A DNA stretch of 64,000 bases from Aquiluna sp. (GTDB lineage: Bacteria > Actinomycetota > Actinomycetes > Actinomycetales > Microbacteriaceae): the NCBI GenBank assembly GCA_018402685.1, contig JAGYIJ010000002.1, positions 558,001-622,000 on the forward strand, in the 5' to 3' direction. The number at the start of each line of letters is the position of its first letter. Within the stretch, counting starts at the first letter, position 1. This document shows positions 9,707 through 18,863 of the stretch, one piece after another. Position numbers and translations under genes: made by a program. The notes beneath the pieces were generated by a model that worked only from the letters and a program-made list of their open reading frames with translations, was not told the DNA's origin and did not search any database.

Positions 9707-11017
9707 ATGCCTCAGCAACTAAACATTACGGCTGCCACGGCAGAACCAGCACTACTGGATCTGCCGTGGCATTTGCCGTTAGAGGATTGGCCCAACGAGA
9801 ACATTGCGGCGCTTCCCAAGGGCCTCTCTCGTCACACCGTGCGCTTTGCGCATCTGAATGATCACGTCATTGCGATCAAGGAAACCCTGTTTGATCTTGC
9901 AAAGCGTGAATACGAATTGCTGCGCAAACTCGAGAAGCTTGACGTTCCTTGCGTTGAACCATTTGCGATCATCAATAACCGCACCGACGCCGATGGCAAC
10001 GAGTTGCCAGCGGTGCTCATTACCCGGCACCTAAAGTTCTCACTGCCATATCGAGCAATGTGGTCGCAAGGGTTGCGAGATCAAACCGCAAAGCGGCTGG
10101 TGGACGCCCTTGCACTTTTATTGGTGCGACTGCACTTGATTGGGTTTTTCTGGGGCGATGTTTCACTTTCAAACACGCTGTTCCGGAGAGATGCCGGAAA
10201 GTTTGCTGCCTATTTGGTGGATGCTGAGACTGGACAGCTCTATGACTCTCGGTTATCTAACGGCCAACGTGAAAATGACCTGGAGATAGCCAGAGTGAAC
10301 ATTGCCGGAGAGCTAATGGATCTTCTTGCCTCGGGCAAGGCCAGCGATATCGACCCCAATGAGATCAGCCAAAGAATCGTGGACAAGTACCACGAGTTGT
10401 GGAAAGAGCTCACCGCGGTCGAGGTCTTTGACGCCTCCGAGAGGTGGCGGATATCAAGAAGAGTTCAGCGCCTGAATGACTTGGGTTTCGATATTGAAGA
10501 GCTTTCGATGGTCAGCGATGAAGCTGGCCACACCGTAAAGATTCAACCCAAGGTCGTTGATGCTGGCCACCACGCCCGAAGGTTGCTACTGCTAACCGGT
10601 CTAGATGTCGAAGAAAACCAGGCCAGAAGATTGCTAAATGACATCGACCAGTTCAAGCTCTCTCATGCCAGGCCAGGAGCGGACGAGGAGGTCTTGGCGC
10701 ACCAGTGGCTCTCGGAGGTCTTCGAGCCCGTGGTTGGAGCGGTGCCATCGAAATACACCGGTCGATTAGAACCAGCCGAGCTCTTCCACGAGGTCCTGGA
10801 GCACCGCTGGTACATGTCAGAAAAACATGGTGGCGATGTCGAACTAATCGATGCGGTTCGCTCCTATGTCTCAGACATCCTTGCCAATCGCAGGGACGAA
10901 GAGGCGCTCATCAGCTCACTGACTTCGGAATCCATAGCTCTTGCGGAACCAGTCCCAACCGGACTCATCGTCGTTGCAGACGATGACGAAGAGGGCGACT
11001 GGCGCGACAAGGTTTAG
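9707..11017 (+). CDS. DUF4032 protein (kinase-like fold)
   Basis: A 436-residue cytosolic protein with a lipopolysaccharide-kinase-like N-terminal half. It has the FAHLNDHVIAIKETLFDLA strand-helix with the Lys of a nucleotide site, a hinge around LPAVLITRHLKFSLPYRAMW, and the catalytic-loop-like GFFWGDVSLSNTLFRRD followed by YLVDAETG, resembling the D-x-x-x-x-N and D-x-E patterns. The C-terminal half matches the DUF4032 region. Substrate unknown. It starts eight bases after the MsiK-type ATPase, so the two are probably cotranscribed, and its stop overlaps the stop of the convergent rlmB by two bases. Confidence 0.85.
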   Translation: MPQQLNITAATAEPALLDLPWHLPLEDWPNENIAALPKGLSRHTVRFAHLNDHVIAIKETLFDLAKREYELLRKLEKLDVPCVEPFAIINNRTDADGNELPAVLITRHLKFSLPYRAMWSQGLRDQTAKRLVDALALLLVRLHLIGFFWGDVSLSNTLFRRDAGKFAAYLVDAETGQLYDSRLSNGQRENDLEIARVNIAGELMDLLASGKASDIDPNEISQRIVDKYHELWKELTAVEVFDASERWRISRRVQRLNDLGFDIEELSMVSDEAGHTVKIQPKVVDAGHHARRLLLLTGLDVEENQARRLLNDIDQFKLSHARPGADEEVLAHQWLSEVFEPVVGAVPSKYTGRLEPAELFHEVLEHRWYMSEKHGGDVELIDAVRSYVSDILANRRDEEALISSLTSESIALAEPVPTGLIVVADDDEEGDWRDKV

Positions 11018-11980
11018 CCGCGCAGAGCTGCAATCTGATAGAGCGCAACGCTGGCTGCAATGCCGGCATTCAATGACTCGGTGCTCTTGAGTAATTGGGA
11101 TTGAAATAATCTGGTCGCAGTTTTCTTGAACCAGTCTTGAAAGGCCCTTGCCCTCGGAGCCAACAATTACCAATAGTGGCTTGTCGAAGAGTTCGAACTC
11201 TGGAAGCGAAACGTCACCTTCAGCATCAAGACCAACCACAAACACTCCCCTGCGCTGGTATTCCTTGATGGCCTGATTCAGATTTGATGCCAGCGCCACT
11301 GGCACCCTGGCTGCGGCACCCGCACTGGTTTTCCAGGCGGCGGCCGTCACTCCCACGCTCCGGCGCTGCGGCAAGAGCACGCCGTGGCCACCAAACGCCG
11401 CGACCGAACGAATGATCGCCCCTAGGTTTCTAGGGTCGGTGATTCCATCGAGTGCAACCAGCAGTGGCAGTGGCGACTGCGAGAGTGCTCGATCGAGCAG
11501 TTCACTGGGGTCTTTGTATTGGTAGGGCGGAACCTGCAGCGCAATGCCCTGGTGGACACTGTCGCCACCGGTCATCCGATCAACCTCGGCACGGGTGACC
11601 TCGTTTACAGATATCCCTCGGCCATTAGCAATTGCGATTGATTCTTTGACGCGGTCATCAAAATCAATTCGCTGCGCCAGATACAGGGCGGTGGCGGGGA
11701 TCTTGGCTCTCAGGGCCTCAACAACTGAGTTTCTACCCGATAGCACCTCGCCAGTTACCGACTTGGCGCTTCTGGTCTTGCCTGCAACAAACTGGCCTTT
11801 TTTGACACCGGTCTTTTTCTCGGGGGCAGGCTTGGTTGAGCGATAGGACTTGTGATACGGGCGGTCTTCAGCCTTTGGGGTTGGACCTCTGCCCTCTAGG
11901 GATTTGCGACCGAGTCCGCCGGTGCCCTTTTGGGGTCCCTTTTTTCCCTTGGCCGCTCCGGGCCTTCCAGGTTTTGCCAT
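11014..11980 (-). CDS. rlmB: 23S rRNA (guanosine-2'-O-)-methyltransferase RlmB, TrmH family (frameshifted near C-terminus)
   Basis: SPOUT-class methyltransferase acting on 23S rRNA. A basic, disordered N-terminal tail of about 75 residues is followed by SVTGEVLSGRNSVVEALRAK (substrate-binding domain) and the TrmH core with DGITDPRNLGAIIRSVAAFG (motif 1) and LVIVGSEGKGLSRLV (motif 2). Motif 3 normally reads SLNAG plus AASVALY. Here it is out of frame after position 11096: removing one base near 11088-11096 restores KSTESLNAGIAASVALYQ and a TAA at 11014-11016. The uncorrected frame would run to 10916 with an unrelated tail. The start overlaps the cysS stop (TAATG), so the two are translationally coupled. 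Confidence 0.9.
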
Positions 11981-13359
11981 TAGTCAATGCTCCAATGCGT
12001 TCCGCTCGGGTTGTCCGAGAGTTCGATGCCGGCGGCCTTTAGTTGATCTCTGATTCGATCCGCCTTGGCAAAGTCTTTTTGTTCTCTGGCGACTCTTCGC
12101 TCTTCAATGAGCTTCTCTAGTTCTGAATCAAGAGGCTTTTGCTCTGTTGCAGCGGCCCACTGATTTGGGCTTAGTCCCAACACCGAGAGCATAGCTAGCA
12201 CCTGAGAGTAAATGGTTCGCGCTGATTCTTTTTGGCCAGCATCTATGAGGCTATTGCCCTGCCGCACGCTCTCATGCAATACCGCGAGCGCCGCCGGGAT
12301 ATTCAAATCATCGTTCATTTGGTTGGTGAACTCTTCTGGCGTGGCCTCAAGCGCTTGCTCGCTAGGGCCCGTCTCGCGCAGAGCCCTAGCTAGGAAGGTG
12401 TTGATCCGCTCGAGTGCGGTGGCAGATTCTTGCAGCGCACCTGGCTGATAGTCGAGCACCGAGCGATAGTGGGCGGTCATCAGGTAGTAGCGCACCGCTT
12501 GCGGTGAAGCTGCTTCCAATAAATCTCTTGAACTCACCGAGTTACCGAGTGATTTAGACATCTTTTGACCATTAATGCTCACTAGGCCGTTGTGGACCCA
12601 GTAGTTAGCAAACTTTGCGCCCGCCGCCCTTGATTGCGCGAGCTCGTTCTCGTGGTGTGGGAAGCGAAGATCAACTCCACCGCCGTGAATATCAAAGTTT
12701 TCACCGAGGTAGTGCTGGCTCATCGCCGAGCACTCAATGTGCCAACCGGGTCTCCCCTTACCAAATGGAGCATCCCAACTGGCGGTTTCGGGTTCAGATT
12801 CTTTAGCTGCCTTCCAGAGAGCGAAGTCCTGAGGGTTTTTCTTCTTTGGGGATGAGCTCTCGCCCTCCATGTCCTCGGGCTTTTGGTGAGTGAGTTCACC
12901 GTAGTCAGCCCAAGACGCGGTATCAAAATAAACATCTGCTGAGCCATCTAATGCTCTGTATGCATGCCCCTTTTCAATCAGCTTCTCAATCATTTCGATC
13001 ATCTGCGGAATGTGCTCGGTGGCCCTTGGCTCAATCGATGGCTCTTCGATCCCGATTGCCATGTAGTCATCTCTAAACAGCTGCTCGTTGTCTTTGGCTA
13101 GCTCCAGCCAAGAAAGGTTCAGCTCCTTGGCCTTTTCTAGGACCTTGTCATCGATGTCCGTGACGTTTCTAACCAGGGTCACCTCAAAGCCTTGAGAGCG
13201 AGCAAAGCGCAGCATCAGGTCATAGGCCAAGGCCGAGCGCAGGTGACCGATGTGAGGCTCTGACTGCACGGTTGGGCCACAAACATAGATCGAGAGCTTG
13301 CCTTTTGAAATCGGCTCAATCTGTTTGATTTCCCCAGAGTGGGTGTCAAAGAGCTTCAT
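11980..13359 (-). CDS. cysS: Cysteinyl-tRNA synthetase
   Basis: Class I aminoacyl-tRNA synthetase charging tRNA-Cys. The 459 residues include the zinc Cys in YVCGPTV, the HIGH-type motif PHIGHLRSAL, the zinc ligands in WHIECSAM and the HHENE motif, and the KMSKS signature. The C-terminal anticodon-binding region ends at TGIELSDNPSGTHW-type sequence. Length is normal. It lies in the minus-strand run carD-ispDF-cysS-rlmB, a typical actinobacterial arrangement. Identity is secure. Confidence 0.97.
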   Translation of the reverse strand: MKLFDTHSGEIKQIEPISKGKLSIYVCGPTVQSEPHIGHLRSALAYDLMLRFARSQGFEVTLVRNVTDIDDKVLEKAKELNLSWLELAKDNEQLFRDDYMAIGIEEPSIEPRATEHIPQMIEMIEKLIEKGHAYRALDGSADVYFDTASWADYGELTHQKPEDMEGESSSPKKKNPQDFALWKAAKESEPETASWDAPFGKGRPGWHIECSAMSQHYLGENFDIHGGGVDLRFPHHENELAQSRAAGAKFANYWVHNGLVSINGQKMSKSLGNSVSSRDLLEAASPQAVRYYLMTAHYRSVLDYQPGALQESATALERINTFLARALRETGPSEQALEATPEEFTNQMNDDLNIPAALAVLHESVRQGNSLIDAGQKESARTIYSQVLAMLSVLGLSPNQWAAATEQKPLDSELEKLIEERRVAREQKDFAKADRIRDQLKAAGIELSDNPSGTHWSID

Positions 13360-13369
13360 AATTCAAAGC

Positions 13370-14488
13370 CTAGCCAGCCGCTCGAACCAGAGCGGTTGCC
13401 ACAGCTGCCACGCCCTTGGAATCTGCCAAAAAGCCCAGGCCATCAGTGGTGGTTGCTAAAACCGACACCGGCGCCCCAACCAATTCGCTCAAGCGCTCTT
13501 GCAACTCCTGGCGCCTGGGAGCGATTTTTGGCTTGTCTCCAACGATCTGAACCGAGACGTTTACTGGCTCAAACCCGTTTCTGGCAAGGATTGCAAGCGT
13601 CTCCGAGATAAACCTTTCGCCAGTGGCGCCTTTGAATTCAGGCCTATCGACCCCAAAGTTTGAACCAATGTCCCCGAGGTTCGCACTGGACAAGAGTGCA
13701 TCGACGATTGCATGGGCAACACTGTCGCCATCGGAGTGACCCTCCAACTGAGGTAGCTCCGGCCAAACCAAACAGCCCAGCACCAGCTCTCCAGAAACAT
13801 CAAATTTGTGAGCATCAACACCGATGCCGGTTCGGCTTTCGCTAAACATCGCGTTTGCTCGCTCTAAGTCCGCAGCTGTTGTCACCTTGAAGCCATGCTC
13901 GTGGCCATTGACTACCAAAGTTTTGTGACCCAGAGATTCGAGCAGTCCGGCCTCATCGGTAAAGTCCTCGGTCGCATTCTCGAGCGCTTCACGCAACTCC
14001 TTGACCCTGAAGCCCTGCGGCGTCTGAACCGCGACAAGTTCTGATCTGTCCACGGTGTTTTCGACCCACTCAGCTGAGACTTTCTTGATTGTGTCGGCAA
14101 GGTTTATTGCTGGCACAACACTGACGGCCTTCTCTAGTCCAGCTGCAACTAAATCGAAGACCTCTTTAGGGACAAAGGCCCTGGCGGCATCGTGAACCAA
14201 GACCAAATCCTGAGTGATGGCCGCCAGACCATTTTGAACAGAGAGCTGTCTGGTCTCACCGCCTGGCACCACTTCAAAGCTGTCAAAGTGTTTTGCGGTG
14301 ATTTCAGAAAACTCGGCGATTAGTTCACTCGGTGCAACCACTACCAACTCGGCTGGAGCAAATTGAGCGATGTTTTTGAGCGAATGCTCCAAAAGAGTCA
14401 GCCCTGCAACGCTGACCGCAGCCTTGGGAAGATTTGCCCCGAGTCTGGTTCCCTTACCGGCGGAGACCAGCACCACCGCGACTGCCAT
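13370..14488 (-). CDS. ispDF: Bifunctional IspD-IspF, MEP isoprenoid pathway
   Basis: Fusion of 2-C-methyl-D-erythritol 4-phosphate cytidylyltransferase (about residues 1-215) and 2-C-methyl-D-erythritol 2,4-cyclodiphosphate synthase (about 220-372). The IspD half shows VSAGKGTRLG near the N-terminus, VHDAARAFV and TPQGFR. The IspF half shows the D-x-H metal ligands in GIGVDAHKF, then GHSDGDSVAHAIVDALL and GDIGSNF. The ATG at 14488, five bases after the carD stop, is preferred over an upstream in-frame codon that would add residues not seen in the family. It makes precursors for isoprenoids. The two-domain fusion is known in several bacterial groups. Confidence 0.94.
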   Translation of the reverse strand: MAVAVVLVSAGKGTRLGANLPKAAVSVAGLTLLEHSLKNIAQFAPAELVVVAPSELIAEFSEITAKHFDSFEVVPGGETRQLSVQNGLAAITQDLVLVHDAARAFVPKEVFDLVAAGLEKAVSVVPAINLADTIKKVSAEWVENTVDRSELVAVQTPQGFRVKELREALENATEDFTDEAGLLESLGHKTLVVNGHEHGFKVTTAADLERANAMFSESRTGIGVDAHKFDVSGELVLGCLVWPELPQLEGHSDGDSVAHAIVDALLSSANLGDIGSNFGVDRPEFKGATGERFISETLAILARNGFEPVNVSVQIVGDKPKIAPRRQELQERLSELVGAPVSVLATTTDGLGFLADSKGVAAVATALVRAAG

Positions 14489-14492
14489 GGTG

Positions 14493-14975
14493 CTAGCTAG
14501 CCAATACCTTGTCGAGTTCGGCCGAAGCCTTCTCCTCGTCAACTTTTCTGGCAAGTGCCAACTCTGAAATCAGAATCTGGCGTGCCTTTGCCAGCATTCG
14601 CTTTTCACCAGCGGAGAGTCCACGATCCTGATCGCGTCTCCAAAGATCGCGAACCACCTCTGAAACCTTCACTACATCACCGGAGGCCAGTTTTTCCAAA
14701 TTGGCCTTGTAGCGACGGGACCAGTTGGTTGGTTCCTCTACGAACTCTGCTCGCAATACATCGAAAACCTGCTTGACGCCCTTTTTGTCGATTACGTCGC
14801 GCACGCCAACCATTTCAACGTTGGCGGCTGGGACCTGAATAATTAGGTCGCCCTGGGCGACCCTGAGCTTTAGATAGGTTTGAGTTTCACCGCGAATCGT
14901 CTTTTTAGAAACCTCGATGATTTCTGCTGCACCGTGGTGGGGATAAACGACTGTTTCGCCAACTTCAAACTTCAT
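14493..14975 (-). CDS. carD: CarD family RNA polymerase-binding transcription factor
   Basis: The 160-residue regulator binds the RNA polymerase beta lobe and stabilises open promoter complexes, notably at rRNA promoters. The N-terminal Tudor-like RNAP-interaction domain is seen in [17 protein letters not shown] and [17 protein letters not shown]. The C-terminal helical DNA-binding domain contains [13 protein letters not shown], including the conserved Trp that probes the promoter. Length equals mycobacterial CarD. First gene of the carD-ispDF-cysS-rlmB run. Confidence 0.96.
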   Translation of the reverse strand: MKFEVGETVVYPHHGAAEIIEVSKKTIRGETQTYLKLRVAQGDLIIQVPAANVEMVGVRDVIDKKGVKQVFDVLRAEFVEEPTNWSRRYKANLEKLASGDVVKVSEVVRDLWRRDQDRGLSAGEKRMLAKARQILISELALARKVDEEKASAELDKVLAS

Positions 14976-15033
14976 GAACTTCTTTCGGCTTCAAAACCTC
15001 TATTTTACCACAGATTCCGCCATTTCCCTAGGT

Positions 15034-15039
15034 TAGAAT
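15034..15039 (+). promoter_or_regulatory. -10 element TAGAAT close to a start codon
   Basis: TAGAAT ends ten bases before the ATG at 15049. Transcription would begin at or next to that ATG, which would make the mRNA leaderless or give it a very short leader. No convincing -35 was seen. Confidence 0.4.
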
Positions 15040-15048
15040 TAGAGGGAT

Positions 15049-15543
15049 ATGGCTCCTGGAGGACCTTTGAAAAACAGCAAAATTGCAACCGTCGCCGCCG
15101 CCCTAATCACCTTGTTGGTGCTTTCAGGATGCTCCCTGAGTAGCGAAGTGGAATCCCTTAGGCCCTATGCACCCTCAGATGGAGTTCAATCCGAAATTGG
15201 CGACCTAAAGACCCGCAACCTAATGTTCATCCGGAACGATGCAGGCCGCGCGGTTCTAATTGGCAGCTTCGTGAACGCATCACAAAACGAGCTGATGGCT
15301 TCAATCGAGACCAACGATGCAGCCGGTGACACCATCAGGTTTGATTTCTCCATTGAGCCAGGCGGGGTCTACGACCTCGGCTACAACGGCAACCCGGGCA
15401 TTGTCCTAGACGTTGATGAATTTGCAGGAGCCATGAGAAATGTCTTTTTAGCATCTGCTGGCTCGGACCCAGTCGGAAAGCCGGTGCCAGTTTTGGATGG
15501 CACCTTGGAGGAGTACCGACCATTCGCTGAGGCTTTGGACTAA
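15049..15543 (+). CDS. Small secreted lipoprotein, function unknown
   Basis: A 164-residue protein with a signal sequence ending in the lipobox VLSGC, then a mature domain of about 135 residues with alternating beta-rich stretches (NLMFIRNDAGRAVLIGSFVN, IRFDFSIEPGGVYDLGY). Two starts are possible: ATG at 15049, near a -10 box as a leaderless message, or TTG at 15067 preceded by GGAGG. The TTG start gives a more compact signal peptide. No known domain was recognised. It is transcribed convergently toward regX3, overlapping its end by four bases. Cell-surface location is well supported; role unknown. Confidence 0.75.
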   Translation: MAPGGPLKNSKIATVAAALITLLVLSGCSLSSEVESLRPYAPSDGVQSEIGDLKTRNLMFIRNDAGRAVLIGSFVNASQNELMASIETNDAAGDTIRFDFSIEPGGVYDLGYNGNPGIVLDVDEFAGAMRNVFLASAGSDPVGKPVPVLDGTLEEYRPFAEALD

Positions 15544-16223
15544 ACCTCGAACTTGTACCCGAGGCCACGAACCGTCATTAGGTGACGGGGCCTGGATGGG
15601 TCATCTTCAATCTTGGAGCGGATTCGCTTGACGTGGACATCTAGGGTCTTGGTGTCACCAAAGTAGTTAGAACCCCAAACCCGATCAATGATCTGACCTC
15701 TGGTCAAGACTCGATTGACGTTCTCCATCAGTAGTTCAAGTAGTTCAAACTCCTTCAGCGGCATCTGAACCTTCTCGCCATTCACGCTCACCGAGTGGCG
15801 CTCGATGTCCATGACAACCGGTCCTGCCCGCAACACACCATGTTCGGGCTGGGCTTGGGGTTCAGAACCGCGACGAAGCACGGCCTTCATGCGAGCCAGT
15901 AGCTCCCTGGTCGAATAGGGCTTGGTGACATAGTCGTCGGCGCCAATCTCTAGCCCGACCACCTTGTCAATCTCGGTGTCCTTGGCGGTGACCATGATGA
16001 TTGGCACCTGGCTATCGGCCCTGATGATGCGGCAGACCTCGTTGCCGGAGAGCCCAGGAAGCATCAGGTCCAAAAGAATCAGATCGGCGCCCAGAGTCTT
16101 GAAGCTCTCGACGGCTGAGCTGCCGTCCTCGGCCTCGATGACGTCATAGCCCTCTTTTTGCAATAGGTAGACCAGCGGTTCGCGCAGGTTGCGCTCATCT
16201 TCAACTACTAGCACTCGAGTCAC
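15540..16223 (-). CDS. regX3: OmpR/PhoB-type response regulator, RegX3-like
   Basis: The 227-residue regulator has a receiver domain (acidic pocket E8-D9, phospho-acceptor D52 in LILLDLMLPG, conserved Lys in DDYVTKPYS) and a C-terminal winged helix with FELLELLMENVNRVLTRGQI and VHVKRIRSKIE. It starts with GTG immediately after the stop of the histidine kinase gene, so kinase and regulator are coupled. With phoU divergent next door and ppk and pst genes nearby, it is most likely the RegX3 (PhoP-equivalent) regulator of phosphate starvation. The exact regulon is inference. Confidence 0.9.
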   Translation of the reverse strand: MTRVLVVEDERNLREPLVYLLQKEGYDVIEAEDGSSAVESFKTLGADLILLDLMLPGLSGNEVCRIIRADSQVPIIMVTAKDTEIDKVVGLEIGADDYVTKPYSTRELLARMKAVLRRGSEPQAQPEHGVLRAGPVVMDIERHSVSVNGEKVQMPLKEFELLELLMENVNRVLTRGQIIDRVWGSNYFGDTKTLDVHVKRIRSKIEDDPSRPRHLMTVRGLGYKFEV

Positions 16224-17300
16224 TTATGCCCCCTGATTGTCGATTGGTAGTCGCAGGGTGAAGGTCGATCCGACACCCTCTTTAGAAAAGATCTTTACCT
16301 CGCCGCGGTGGTTGGCAGCGGCATGCTTCACGATCGATGAGCCCAATCCGGTGCCGCCGGTTTCGCGAGACCTGGATGGATCAACCCGGTAGAAGCGCTC
16401 GAAGATGCGCTCCTGCTCAGACTCCGGAATACCGATTCCAGAATCTGTAACGGTGATCTCCGCTACCGAATCAATAACCCGCAAGCCCACTCCAACCTGG
16501 GAGTGCTGCTCGGAATAGACAATGGCGTTTTCAATCAGGTTTCTAACCGCGGTCACCAGCATCTCGTAGTCAGCAAAGATCTTGGTTCCTGGTGTGGCAT
16601 TGGCTGCCAACTTGATGTTGTGCTGCTCTGCCACGAGCTGATTGCGCTCCACCGCATCCGAGATCACCGCAGCCAGGTCAACCTCGGAGGAGGTCTCCGA
16701 GAGCTTTGCCCCCTGCACCCTCGAGAGCTGGATTAGCTCCTGAACCAAATTGCCCAGTCGCAAGGCCTCTTTTTGCAAGGACTCGGTGAACTTCTCCACC
16801 ATCTCTGGGTCATCAGTTGCCCCGGCAATTGCCTCGGCTAGAAGCCCAATGGCTCCAATCGGAGTCTTGAGCTCGTGGGAGACGTTTGCAACAAAGTCTC
16901 TTCTGGTTTCCTCGAGCTTGCGAGACTCGGTGCGGTCATCGACCAAGAGCATTACGTAGCGCTCGCCGAAGCGGGCTGCTCTGGCGTGGACAAAGATCTG
17001 GTCTTTTCTCAATCCGGTCTCTAAGAGCACATCTTCTTGCACTGCCCCGGATGATTCTTTGGCACGGTCTGCCAGGTTCACAAGCGCGGCATGAATCAAC
17101 CTGCGGTTTTGAACCAGGCCGAATTGAATCGCACCCGGAGATGCTCTGACCACGTTGTTGTCTAGATCTAGCACCACACCTGCGGTCGCAATTACGTCAA
17201 CAACCTGTGCTGCAACTATTTCGAATGCGTCGAACTCACTCTCCGCAGTCTTCTCCGCGCGCCTGGCAGCTATGAAGCCCATCAGCCCTCGTTGTCTCAT
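16224..17300 (-). CDS. senX3: Sensor histidine kinase, SenX3-like, lacking membrane segments
   Basis: A 358-residue kinase partner of RegX3. It has a PAS-like N-terminal region (about residues 25-125), the H-box FVANVSHELKTPIGAIGLLA with phospho-accepting His, the N-box NLIENAIVYS, and G-boxes DSGIGIP and GTGLGSSIVKHAA. SenX3 proteins normally begin with one or two transmembrane helices. This ORF starts with MRQRGLMGFIAARRAEK and has no hydrophobic segment. An in-frame stop lies just upstream, so a longer membrane-anchored form is not encoded. It may sense through PhoU/Pst partners in the cytoplasm. A wrong start or an upstream indel is the alternative. Confidence 0.88.
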   Translation of the reverse strand: MRQRGLMGFIAARRAEKTAESEFDAFEIVAAQVVDVIATAGVVLDLDNNVVRASPGAIQFGLVQNRRLIHAALVNLADRAKESSGAVQEDVLLETGLRKDQIFVHARAARFGERYVMLLVDDRTESRKLEETRRDFVANVSHELKTPIGAIGLLAEAIAGATDDPEMVEKFTESLQKEALRLGNLVQELIQLSRVQGAKLSETSSEVDLAAVISDAVERNQLVAEQHNIKLAANATPGTKIFADYEMLVTAVRNLIENAIVYSEQHSQVGVGLRVIDSVAEITVTDSGIGIPESEQERIFERFYRVDPSRSRETGGTGLGSSIVKHAAANHRGEVKIFSKEGVGSTFTLRLPIDNQGA

Positions 17301-17449
17301 CAGTTCACTAGGTTAACAAAGTCCCTTGCAACAGGTTAGGTGTAAATTGACAAAAGGCACGTTCAGTTTGTGGCTGGTTTGCTTCGAATTCAGCTGAAAT
17401 TTGCTTAGTGCTGTCAAGTTTTACGCAAAGAGTAAAGAAGGTCTAAAAA

Positions 17450-18100
17450 ATGCGCATCGTATTTCAGCAAGAACTCGGCGAGGTTCAGTCCCGCCTGGTC
17501 ACCTTGGCCAACGAGGCCAAGACAATCATGGAGAAAGCCTCAAAGGCCTTTCTAGATTCCGATGTCGCTATGGCCGATGAGGCTTTGGCACTGACCGATG
17601 CCAACGAGGAGCGCGCTCTAGACCTGGACGAGCTAGTCATCAAGGTTTTGGCCACCCAGTCTCCGGTTGCCAGAGACCTCAGGATTTTGGTTTCCGCACT
17701 GCGCATGAGCGCATCGCTCGAGCGCATGGGTTCCCTTGCCTCTCACATCGCAGCCATCGCCCGCTACCGCTACCCAGGTAGCGCAATTCCAGCAAGCCTC
17801 AGACCAGTCTTCGAAGAGATGTCCCGAATTGACATCGAGCTAGCCGGCAAGGCCGCGAACCTTTTGGAGAACACCGACCTAGATCTCGCTCGCGAGATCC
17901 AAGCTCGCGACGAGGCGGTTGACATGCTGCACCGCAAGGTCTTCGATGTTGTGTTGGCACCAGACTGGTCAGAAAACGCAATGTTCACGGTCGATGTGAC
18001 ACTGGCTTCGCGCTACTTCGAGCGCTTCGCCGACCACGTCGTTGACATCTCCGCCAAGGTCAGCTTCCTGCAGACCGGCGAGTGGCAAGACAACGGCTAG
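17450..18100 (+). CDS. phoU: Phosphate signalling regulator PhoU
   Basis: The 216-residue all-helical protein is made of two similar three-helix bundles, with the repeated E/D-x3-R metal-binding pattern (for example [16 protein letters not shown] and [13 protein letters not shown]). PhoU connects the Pst transporter to the phosphate sensor kinase and keeps the Pho regulon off when phosphate is plentiful. It is divergent from senX3, the usual actinobacterial layout. Its stop lies directly before the gpmA stop (convergent). The ATG follows AAGAAGG. Identity is strong. Confidence 0.95.
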   Translation: MRIVFQQELGEVQSRLVTLANEAKTIMEKASKAFLDSDVAMADEALALTDANEERALDLDELVIKVLATQSPVARDLRILVSALRMSASLERMGSLASHIAAIARYRYPGSAIPASLRPVFEEMSRIDIELAGKAANLLENTDLDLAREIQARDEAVDMLHRKVFDVVLAPDWSENAMFTVDVTLASRYFERFADHVVDISAKVSFLQTGEWQDNG

Positions 18101-18854
18101 TTAGCTCTTTCCCTGCGCGGCAACCGCAGCCGCTCCGGCTGCTGCCGCTTCTGGGTCTAGATACTCTCCGCCTGCAACCAAGGGCTTGAAATTTGCATCG
18201 AGCTTGTAGTGCAGCGGGATTCCCGTTGGGAATGTTTAGCTCTGCAATCTCATCATCGGCAATACCGTCAAGGTGCTTCACCAAAGCCCGCAGAGAGTTT
18301 CCATGTGCGGTAACCAAAACGGTCTTTCCCGCCTCTAGTGATGCTGCAATGTCGCTGTGCCAATAGGGCAGCATTCGAACTAGGACATCTTTGAGGCACT
18401 CGGTCCTAGGAAGTGCATCACCAAGTCCGGCATATCTCTCATCATGAGCCTGCGAGAACTCGTTGTCGTCATCGATTGGTGGTGGTGGGACGTCGTAGCT
18501 TCTGCGCCAAATCTGAAATTGCTCTGGTCCATACTTTTCCAAGGTCTCGGCCTTGTCTAAACCTTGCAGAGAGCCGTAGTGCCTCTCATTGAGTCTCCAG
18601 GAGCGCTTGGTGTCGATCCAGTTTCTGTTCATCTCATTGAGTGCGAGGTGAGCGGTGTTGATGGCCCGCTTCAAAACCGAGGTATACAAAACATCTGGCT
18701 TCAAGCCAGATTTGGTGAGTAGCTCGCCTGCACGCTTGGCCTCTTTGATGCCCTGCTCGGTGAGGTCGACATCTACCCAGCCGGTAAAGAGGTTTTTTTG
18801 ATTCCACTCGGAATTACCATGGCGCAACAAAATGAGGTTATAGGTCATAACCAC
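18101..18854 (-). CDS. gpmA: 2,3-bisphosphoglycerate-dependent phosphoglycerate mutase (frameshifted near C-terminus)
   Basis: Glycolytic enzyme interconverting 3- and 2-phosphoglycerate. The phospho-His motif [10 protein letters not shown] opens the protein, followed by RRSYDVPPP and the second catalytic His in [14 protein letters not shown]. After IAELNIPNG the frame breaks: dropping one surplus base near 18219-18221 gives [20 protein letters not shown], the normal C-terminus, and a TAA at 18101. Without correction the ORF would read a foreign tail to 18060. gpm next to senX3-regX3 is a common actinobacterial arrangement. Confidence 0.92.
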
Positions 18855-18863
18855 AAAGTTTAG

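Noticed and set aside
17340-17400. PHO box between senX3 and phoU
   Set aside because: GTTCAGT at 17362 is followed by only a weak second repeat (about 6 of 11 matches); too poor to annotate.
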